From positions 189,099 to 253,098 of the forward strand of contig NZ_JALMDK010000007.1 of NCBI RefSeq assembly GCF_023094165.1: a DNA stretch of 64,000 nt, written 5' to 3'. This document shows, in pieces, positions 58,109 through 64,000 of the stretch (position 1 is the stretch's first letter; the number at the start of each line of letters is the position of its first letter). The position numbers and the translations under genes are program-made. The notes beneath the pieces are model-generated. The model ran no database searches. It was not told the DNA's origin and worked only from the letters and a program-made list of their open reading frames with translations. The stretch comes from Crossiella sp. S99.2 (lineage in GTDB: Bacteria > Actinomycetota > Actinomycetes > Mycobacteriales > Pseudonocardiaceae).

Positions 58109-59209
58109 GTGACCGAAGCTCCCGCGCGCCCTGACGCGCTGCTGCCCTCCGTGACCCCGGTCCGGTTCCTCGCCGAGGACGGCAGCCCGGCCGATTTCCA
58201 GGCCGGCTACGCCGCACCGCCCGTGGCCCTGCTCCGCGAGGCATACCGGCGCATGATCATCGGCCGCCGGTTCGACACCCAGGCCACCGCGCTGACCAAA
58301 CAGGGCCGCCTCGCCGTATACCCCTCCAGCCGCGGCCAGGAGGCCTGCCAGATCGGCGCCGTGCTCGCCCTGCGCGACACCGACTGGGTCTTCCCCACCT
58401 ACCGAGAGTCCATGGCCCTGGTCGCTCGCGGCCTGGACCCGGTCGAAGTGCTCACCCTGCTGCGCGGCGACTGGCACTGCGGCTACGACCCCAAGGCCGT
58501 ACGCACCGCACCCCAGTGCACCCCCCTGGCCACCCAGACCCTGCACGCCACCGGACTGGCCTTCGCGGAAAAGCGGCAGGGCCGGGACACCGTGGTGCTC
58601 GCCTTCATCGGCGACGGCGCCACCAGCGAGGGCGACTTCCACGAAGCCCTCAACTTCGCCGCCGTGTTCAACGCCCCGGTGATCTTCCTGGTGCAGAGCA
58701 ACGGCTACGCCATCTCGGTGCCGCTGTCCAAGCAGAGCGCCGCGCCCGCGTTGTCCTACAAGGGCATCGGCTACGGCGTGCGCTCCGAACAGGTCGACGG
58801 CAACGATCCGGTGGCCATGCTCGCCGTGCTCCAGGCCGCCGTCGAACACGCCCGCTCCGGCAACGGGCCCTTCCTGATCGAGGCGCACACCTACCGGATG
58901 GAGGCGCACACCAACGCCGACGACGCCACCCGGTACCGCGAGGACGAGGAAGTCCAGCGCTGGCTTGGCCGGGATCCCATGGCCCGGCTGGAAAAACACC
59001 TCCGCGACCTCGGCGCACTGTCCGAAGAGGACATCGCGGCCTGGACCGCCGAGGCCGAAGCCAAGGCCGCCGACCTGCGCACCCGGATGAACGCCGAACC
59101 GACGGTCGCGCCGATGGAGTTGTTCGCGCACGTCTTCGCCGAACCCACCAGCCAGCTCCGCGAACAGCAGGAGATGCTGGCCGCCGAACTCGACGCCGAG
59201 GAGCGCTGA
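58109..59209 (+). CDS. bkdA: Branched-chain 2-oxo acid dehydrogenase E1 alpha subunit
   Basis: 366 residues from GTG 58109, with AGGAGG 6 nt upstream. The thiamine-diphosphate motif GDGATSEGDFHEALNFAAVFNAPVIF is complete, ending in QSNGYAIS, and the family PSSRGQEACQIGAVLAL and TYRMEAHTNADDATRYR segments are present. With E1-beta and E2 it decarboxylates branched-chain keto acids to acyl-CoA, which in actinomycetes primes branched fatty acids and some polyketides. A pyruvate-specific enzyme is the alternative, but the E1-alpha/E1-beta/E2 order with a divergent Lrp regulator favours bkd. Confidence 0.9.
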   Translation: MTEAPARPDALLPSVTPVRFLAEDGSPADFQAGYAAPPVALLREAYRRMIIGRRFDTQATALTKQGRLAVYPSSRGQEACQIGAVLALRDTDWVFPTYRESMALVARGLDPVEVLTLLRGDWHCGYDPKAVRTAPQCTPLATQTLHATGLAFAEKRQGRDTVVLAFIGDGATSEGDFHEALNFAAVFNAPVIFLVQSNGYAISVPLSKQSAAPALSYKGIGYGVRSEQVDGNDPVAMLAVLQAAVEHARSGNGPFLIEAHTYRMEAHTNADDATRYREDEEVQRWLGRDPMARLEKHLRDLGALSEEDIAAWTAEAEAKAADLRTRMNAEPTVAPMELFAHVFAEPTSQLREQQEMLAAELDAEER

Positions 59210-59210
59210 G

Positions 59211-60221
59211 ATGCCGAACCTGTCCATGGCCCAGGCGCTGAACCAGGCGTTACGCGATGCCATCAAGGAAGACGAGCGGGTCGTGGTCTTCGGGGAGGAC
59301 GTCGGCGCGCTCGGCGGCGTCTTCCGGATCACCGACGGCATCACCCGCGACCTCGGCGAGGACCGCTGCTTCGACACCCCCCTAGCAGAGGCCGGGATCG
59401 TTGGGCTGGCCGTGGGCATGGCCATGGGTGGGATGAAACCCGTGGTGGAAATGCAGTTCGACGCCTTCGCCTACCCCGCCTTCGAGCAGATCGCCTCGCA
59501 CGTGGCCAAACTGCGCAACCGCACCCGCGGCGCGCTGTCCCTGCCGATGGTCATCCGGGTGCCCTATGCCGGTGGCATCGGCGGCGTGGAACACCACTGC
59601 GACTCCAGCGAGGCCTACTACGCGCACACCCCCGGCCTCAAGGTGGTCACCCCGGCCACCGTCGAGGACGCCTACTCGCTGCTGCGCGCGGCCATCGACG
59701 ACCCCGACCCGGTGATCTTCCTGGAGCCCAAGAAGCTGTACTGGGCCAAGGCCGACGTCGAACTCACCCGCGGCGAGCCGTTCGGCCGGGCCGCGATCCG
59801 CAGGCGTGGCAAGGACGTCACCCTCGTCGCCTACGGCCCGTCCACCCCGGTCGCGCTGCAGGCCGCCGAGGCCGCCACGGAAGAGGGCTGGGACGTCGAG
59901 GTCGTGGACCTGCGCAGCATCGTGCCCTTCGACGACGAGACAGTGGCCGCCTCGGTCCGCCGCACCGGCCGCTGCGTGGTCGTGCAGGAGGCCCAGGGCT
60001 TCGCCGGCGTCGGCGCGGAAATCGCCGCCCGGGTGCAGGAACGCTGCTTCCACTCCCTGCACGCGCCCGTGCTGCGGGTCAGCGGCTTCGACATCCCCTA
60101 CCCGCCGCCCATGCTGGAACACGCGCACCTGCCTGGCGTGGACCGGATCCTGGACACCCTGGACCGGTTGCAGCGCGACGACAAGCCGGACCTGCGCTAC
60201 GTCGCCGAGGTGGTCGCGTGA
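59211..60221 (+). CDS. bkdB: Branched-chain 2-oxo acid dehydrogenase E1 beta subunit
   Basis: 336 residues from ATG 59211, one base after the E1-alpha stop. Transketolase-like Pyr domain with VVVFGEDVGALGGVFRITDG and PLAEAGIVGLAVGMAMGG, then the C-terminal domain with EVVDLRSIVPFD. It forms the alpha2-beta2 E1 with its neighbour. The E2 gene overlaps its stop by 4 bp (GTGA), so stoichiometric expression is expected. Confidence 0.93.
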   Translation: MPNLSMAQALNQALRDAIKEDERVVVFGEDVGALGGVFRITDGITRDLGEDRCFDTPLAEAGIVGLAVGMAMGGMKPVVEMQFDAFAYPAFEQIASHVAKLRNRTRGALSLPMVIRVPYAGGIGGVEHHCDSSEAYYAHTPGLKVVTPATVEDAYSLLRAAIDDPDPVIFLEPKKLYWAKADVELTRGEPFGRAAIRRRGKDVTLVAYGPSTPVALQAAEAATEEGWDVEVVDLRSIVPFDDETVAASVRRTGRCVVVQEAQGFAGVGAEIAARVQERCFHSLHAPVLRVSGFDIPYPPPMLEHAHLPGVDRILDTLDRLQRDDKPDLRYVAEVVA

Positions 60222-61489
60222 CCGAGCAGGTGTTCCGGCTTCCCGACCTCGGTGAAGGACTGACCGAGGCGGAGGTGGTGAGCTGGCGGGTCGCCGTGGG
60301 GGACACGGTGACCGTGGACCAGGTCGTGGTCGAGGTGGAGACCGCCAAGGCCGCGGTCGAGGTGCCGATTCCCTTCGCCGGCACCGTGTTGACGCTGCAC
60401 GGCGAGTCCGGTGCGGTGCTGGAGGTCGGTAAACCGCTGATCACCGTCTCCGCCGAGGGCGCACACGAGACCTACCGCACCGAAGAACGCGCCGGAACCA
60501 AGGAACCCGAAGGCTCCGGCAACGTGCTGATCGGCTACGGCACCAAGGAGGACAACGGATCCCGGCGTCGCCGCCGCCGTCAGCCCGCCCTGGTCGCCGC
60601 CGTGCCCGCACCCGAACCCGCGCTGGCTCCCCGGGTGATCAACCCACTGGTCCGCGGTCTGGCCAAACAACACGACATCGACCTCACCGCGATCACCCCC
60701 AGCGGACCCGCCGGGATCGTGCTGCGCAAGGACGTCGAGGCCGCCATCGCCGCGGCCAGCAACGCGCCAGCCGCGGTCACCCTGCCCGATGCCGGTGGGC
60801 CGGAACGGATTCCGCTGCGCGGGCTGCGCCGGGCGGTCGCGGACAAACTCAGCCGCAGCCGCACCGAGATCCCGGACGCCACCACCTGGGTGGACGCCGA
60901 CGCCACCGCCTTGCTGGAAGCCAAGAAAGCGGTGCAGGCGGCCTGCCCCGAGCAGAAGATCAGCCTGCTGGCCCTGTTCGGCCGGATCTGCGTGGCCGGA
61001 CTCAAGCGTTACCCGGAACTGAATTCCTCTGTGGACGGTCCGGCCCGGGAAATCCTGCGCTGGCCACACATCAACCTCGGCTTCGCCGCCCAGACCGACC
61101 GCGGCCTGGTAGTCCCGGTGGTGCGCAACGCCGACCGCCTGAGCACCGCCGAACTGGCCGCCGCGATGGCCGCGCTCACCGAACGCGCCCGCACCGGCAC
61201 CCTGGAACCGGCCGATCTCACCGGCGGCACCTTCACCCTCAACAACTACGGGGTGTTCGGCGTGGACGGCTCCACCCCGATCATCAACCACCCCGAGGCG
61301 GCCATGCTCGGCATCGGCCGGATCATCGACCGGCCCTGGGCGGTGGACGGCCAGCTGGCGGTCCGAAAGATCACCCAGTTGTCCTTCACCTTCGACCACC
61401 GGGTGTGCGACGGTGGAGTGGCCGGTGGTTTCCTCCGCTTCGTAGCCGACGCCGTCGAGTCGCCACTCGGCCTGTTGGCTCGTCTGTGA
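60218..61489 (+). CDS. bkdC: Branched-chain 2-oxo acid dehydrogenase E2 (lipoamide acyltransferase)
   Basis: 423 residues from GTG 60218. One lipoyl domain (lipoyl Lys at about residue 44 in VETAKAAVEVP), a flexible linker, the peripheral-subunit-binding domain (INPLVRGLAKQHDIDLTAI, GIVLRKDVEAA), and the catalytic acyltransferase domain ending with the active-site FTFDHRVCDGGVAGGFL. All functional residues are present. No E3 (lipoamide dehydrogenase) gene follows, so E3 must be supplied from elsewhere. Confidence 0.93.
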   Translation: MTEQVFRLPDLGEGLTEAEVVSWRVAVGDTVTVDQVVVEVETAKAAVEVPIPFAGTVLTLHGESGAVLEVGKPLITVSAEGAHETYRTEERAGTKEPEGSGNVLIGYGTKEDNGSRRRRRRQPALVAAVPAPEPALAPRVINPLVRGLAKQHDIDLTAITPSGPAGIVLRKDVEAAIAAASNAPAAVTLPDAGGPERIPLRGLRRAVADKLSRSRTEIPDATTWVDADATALLEAKKAVQAACPEQKISLLALFGRICVAGLKRYPELNSSVDGPAREILRWPHINLGFAAQTDRGLVVPVVRNADRLSTAELAAAMAALTERARTGTLEPADLTGGTFTLNNYGVFGVDGSTPIINHPEAAMLGIGRIIDRPWAVDGQLAVRKITQLSFTFDHRVCDGGVAGGFLRFVADAVESPLGLLARL

Positions 61490-61536
61490 TCATCCGGCTG
61501 TTGACCACCCGTTCGCCCGCGATCCGAGGAGAGGGC

Positions 61537-63210
61537 ATGTCCGCCCAGGACTTCCACGCCAAGCACGCCGAGCAGCTCGACCACGCGGTCACCGCGATCG
61601 ACGCCCGCGAGTACTGGTCGCCGTTCCCCGAGACCCCCAGCAAGTCGGTCTACGGCGAGGACGCGGCCCCCGCCGGTGAAGCCGCGTTCCAGGCGTTGCT
61701 GGGCAAGGACTACGCGCTCGACCAGCCGGGCATCGTCGAGCATGTGGGCACCGAGGTCTCGCCGTTCGGCCTGGAACTGGGCATCCGCTACCCGCGCAGC
61801 GAACCGGCCGAGCTGATCGCGGCGGCCAAGGCAGGCATGACCGCCTGGCGCGACGCCGGTCCCGCGGTGCGCGCCGGGGTGGCCCTGGAAGTCCTGCACC
61901 GGATCAACGCGCGCAGCTTCGAGTTCGCGCACGCCGTGCAGCACACCACCGGCCAGGCGTTTGTGATGGCCTTCCAGGCCGGTGGCCCGCACGCCCAGGA
62001 CCGCGGCCTGGAGGCGATCGCCTACGCCTACGCCGAGCAGGCCCGCCAGCCGCGCAGCGCCCGCTGGGCCAAGCCGCAGCGCAAGGGCGACCCGCTGGTG
62101 ATGGACAAGACCTTCACCGCGGTGCCGCGCGGGGTCTCCCTGGTCATCGCCTGCAACACCTTCCCGACCTGGAACACCTACCCCGGCCTGTTCGCCAGCC
62201 TGGTCACCGGCAACCCGGTGATCGTCAAGCCGCACCCTGGCGCGGTGCTGCCGCTGGCGCTGACCGTCTCCATCGCCCGCGAGGTGCTCACCGAGGCCGG
62301 CTTCGACGCCAACCTGGTGACCCTGGCCGTGGAAGCCCCCGGCAAGCCGATCGCCGCGGACCTGGCCGTCCACCCGGACATCCGGATCGTCGACTTCACC
62401 GGCTCCACCGAGTTCGGCGACTGGCTGGAGGGCAACGCCCGCCAGGCCGTGGTCTACACCGAGAAGGCCGGCCTGAACACCGTCGTGGTCGACTCCACCG
62501 ACGACTACAAGGGCTTGCTGCGCAACCTGTCCTTCTCCCTGTCCCTCTACAGTGGACAGATGTGCACCACCCCGCAGAACATCCTGGTCCCCGCGGGCGG
62601 CGTGCGCACCGACGTCGGCGACCGCACCCCGGAAGCCTTCGCCGCCGACCTGGGTGCGGCCCTGGACAAGCTGCTCGGCGACCCGGCCCGCGCCGTCGGC
62701 ACCCTGGGCGCCATCGTCAACGACGGCGTCAAGCAGCGCCTGGCCGACGCGGAGAACGTGGGCGCCGTCGCACACGCCTCCACCCCGGTCGAGGACCCGG
62801 AACACCCCGGCGCCACCATCCGCACCCCGCTGGTGGTGCGCCTGGACGCCAAGGACGAGGAAACCTACACCCGCGAGTGGTTCGGCCCGATCTCGTTCGT
62901 GATCAGCACCGACTCCACCGAGCACTCCCTGGACATCTTCCGCGGCTCGGTGCAGGCCAAGGGCGCGCTGACCGCCTCGGTCTACTCCACCGAGGCGGCC
63001 GTGATCGACGCGGCCAGGGAAGCGGCGCTGACCGCGGGCGTGCACCTGTCGGAGAACCTGACCGGCGGCGTGTTCGTCAACCAGAGCGCGGCCTTCAGCG
63101 ACTTCCACGGCACCGGCGCCAACCCGGCGGCCACCGCGGCGCTGACCGACCCGGCCTATGTCACCGGGCGCTTCCACATCGTCCAGTCCCGCAGGCACAT
63201 CCCGGCCTGA
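61537..63210 (+). CDS. paaN: PaaN-type aldehyde dehydrogenase of phenylacetate degradation
   Basis: 557 residues from ATG 61537, with AGGAGAGGG 4-6 nt upstream. The N-terminal AREYWSPFPETPSKSVYGE region is typical of PaaN proteins in actinobacteria. The aldehyde dehydrogenase core has the Glu in VYTEKAGLNTVVVDS and the nucleophilic Cys in YSGQMCTTPQNI. PaaN oxidises the ring-opened aldehyde intermediate of phenylacetyl-CoA breakdown. No other paa genes are in the window, so it is unlinked from them here or acts on another aldehyde. It lies 47 bp after the E2 gene on the same strand. Confidence 0.85.
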   Translation: MSAQDFHAKHAEQLDHAVTAIDAREYWSPFPETPSKSVYGEDAAPAGEAAFQALLGKDYALDQPGIVEHVGTEVSPFGLELGIRYPRSEPAELIAAAKAGMTAWRDAGPAVRAGVALEVLHRINARSFEFAHAVQHTTGQAFVMAFQAGGPHAQDRGLEAIAYAYAEQARQPRSARWAKPQRKGDPLVMDKTFTAVPRGVSLVIACNTFPTWNTYPGLFASLVTGNPVIVKPHPGAVLPLALTVSIAREVLTEAGFDANLVTLAVEAPGKPIAADLAVHPDIRIVDFTGSTEFGDWLEGNARQAVVYTEKAGLNTVVVDSTDDYKGLLRNLSFSLSLYSGQMCTTPQNILVPAGGVRTDVGDRTPEAFAADLGAALDKLLGDPARAVGTLGAIVNDGVKQRLADAENVGAVAHASTPVEDPEHPGATIRTPLVVRLDAKDEETYTREWFGPISFVISTDSTEHSLDIFRGSVQAKGALTASVYSTEAAVIDAAREAALTAGVHLSENLTGGVFVNQSAAFSDFHGTGANPAATAALTDPAYVTGRFHIVQSRRHIPA

Positions 63211-63223
63211 CCCACCCCGCACC

Positions 63224-63282
63224 ACTTGGGCCAACTGGTACGCCCGCTTGGGCAAAACCGGCGTACCAGTTGGCCCAACTCG
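63224..63282. repeat. Convergent-junction hairpin element, copy 3
   Basis: TTGGGCCAACTGGTACGCC at 63226-63244 pairs perfectly with 63260-63278 (19 bp, 15-nt loop). The element lies between the PaaN stop and the convergent MFS stop and shares the GTTGGCCCAA and GTACGCC words with copies at 3432 and 39263. Confidence 0.82.
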
Positions 63283-63284
63283 CC

Positions 63285-64000
63285 CTACAACGGCAAAGAC
63301 GGGGTACGAGATCGGCCAACACTGCGGGGGAGTAGGAGCGGGGTCGCCAGGATGAGGACTCCGGCGATGCCGATCGCGGCCCGCGCGCCGGTGCACGCCG
63401 CCAGCACACCCCACACCGCGGTCAGCCCCGCCACGGTCAGGTTGCTGGTCACCGTCCACGCCGCCAGCACCCGCGCCGACCGATCGGTCGGGACCTCCGC
63501 GAGGCGGTAGGCCGCGAACACCGGGTTGAACACGCCCATGCAGGTCACCAGCCCGAACTGGACACCGATCACCAGCAGCAGGCCCGGCAGGCCCGGTCCG
63601 ACCAGCACCAGGCCCACCGGCCAGCACACCCGGGCCACCCCGGCCACCCGCAGCACCCGCGCCGACCCGAATCGCGCCACCAGCCCGGGGGCCAGCCGCG
63701 CGCCGAGCAGACCGCCGAGACAGGGCAGGGCGAAGGCCAGGCCGTACTCCCACAGCGTGAAACCCAGCTCCCGCACCATGAGCACCAGGGCCAGCGGCGC
63801 GGTCGCCATGATCAGGCCGTTGACCAGGATCGTGTTGCCCAGCAACAACTTCAGCCCGGGGTGCTGCCAGATGTGCCGCCACCCGGCGAGCAGCTCCCCG
63901 GCCCGGGACGCGGCGGCGCGTGCCGGCAGGCGCTCCCGGCCGCCCGCGGCCCGGATACCCGCTGCCGACAGCAGGTAGCTGACCGCGTCGGCGACCAGGG
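63285..64000 (-). CDS. MFS transporter, C-terminal part (5' end outside window)
   Basis: 237 residues are visible, continuing past the window edge at 64000. The frame begins within LVADAVSYLLSAAG, then a cytoplasmic loop with GELLAGWRHIWQHPGLKLLLGN (between transmembrane bundles) and five to six further helices: LVNGLIMATAPLALVLMV, GLAFALPCLGGLLGARL, GLPGLLLVIGVQFGLVT and others. The pattern resembles MFS exporters of the enterobactin/macrolide-efflux-like group. Substrate unknown. Confidence 0.85.
   Translation of the reverse strand, partial: LVADAVSYLLSAAGIRAAGGRERLPARAAASRAGELLAGWRHIWQHPGLKLLLGNTILVNGLIMATAPLALVLMVRELGFTLWEYGLAFALPCLGGLLGARLAPGLVARFGSARVLRVAGVARVCWPVGLVLVGPGLPGLLLVIGVQFGLVTCMGVFNPVFAAYRLAEVPTDRSARVLAAWTVTSNLTVAGLTAVWGVLAACTGARAAIGIAGVLILATPLLLPRSVGRSRTPSLPL

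Noticed and set aside
61246..63882. Long minus-strand frame opposite E2, PaaN and the MFS gene
   Set aside because: It crosses three well-supported genes, has no recognisable motif and shows shadow-type composition.

Overview
The window is very GC-rich, almost fully coding DNA from a chromosome of an actinomycete. GTG and TTG starts are common, ATGA/GTGA stop-start overlaps are frequent, and signal peptides and lipoboxes are of Gram-positive type. The mix of secreted cellulases, many one- and two-component regulators, a bkd-type dehydrogenase with an Lrp regulator, and large signalling ATPases with WD40 or TPR repeats suggests a filamentous soil actinomycete, perhaps of the Pseudonocardiales. 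That placement is inference. I see no rRNA, tRNA, CRISPR array, insertion sequence or prophage.

Layout. 1-3.4 kb: end of a sensor kinase, a DUF998 membrane protein, and a DMT-type membrane protein fused in frame to a GT4 glycosyltransferase. 3.5-7.7 kb (minus): a tightly overlapping operon of a one-helix membrane protein, a nitrilase-fold amidohydrolase and a TPR protein with a degenerate cyclase-like domain. 7.8-15.5 kb: a decayed S33 hydrolase, a 2H phosphoesterase, an OafA-type acyltransferase, and a two-component system with a GerMN-type lipoprotein, then a gene-free gap with a 44-bp tandem repeat. 15.5-19.5 kb: an NMT1-type ABC importer divergent from an enolase-superfamily enzyme, with a perfect LacI-type palindrome near the importer start. 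19.5-27 kb: small enzymes (DinB, methyltransferases, styrene-monooxygenase-like oxidase, PEP-mutase-like lyase) and regulators. 27-31.3 kb: TetR with a heterodimeric ABC exporter. 31.5-38.8 kb: a regulator with a DeoR-type head and a sugar-binding tail, followed by a sugar ABC importer, a 2-hydroxyacid dehydrogenase and a DUF2264 protein in one coupled operon. 39-43.7 kb: LacI regulator, GH9 cellulase and a frameshifted GH6 cellulase. 44-47.8 kb: an HTH-nSTAND-TM-WD40 protein. 47.8-52 kb: MHS transporter, IclR regulator, class III CoA-transferase and short citrate-synthase/citryl-CoA-lyase-like enzyme, a likely acid-catabolic module. 52.5-55 kb: a STAND/TPR ATPase overlapping a tiny two-helix membrane protein; the two share a 19-residue motif placed at the C-terminus of one and the N-terminus of the other. 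55-64 kb: aminoglycoside-phosphotransferase-like kinase, secreted subtilisin, Lrp-bkdABC, PaaN and the end of an MFS exporter.

The most interesting items are the 52.5-55 kb pair (looks like amyloid-motif NLR/effector signalling), the 3.5-7.7 kb three-gene operon, and a family of 60-65 bp hairpin elements found in three of the four convergent gene gaps wider than 70 bp.
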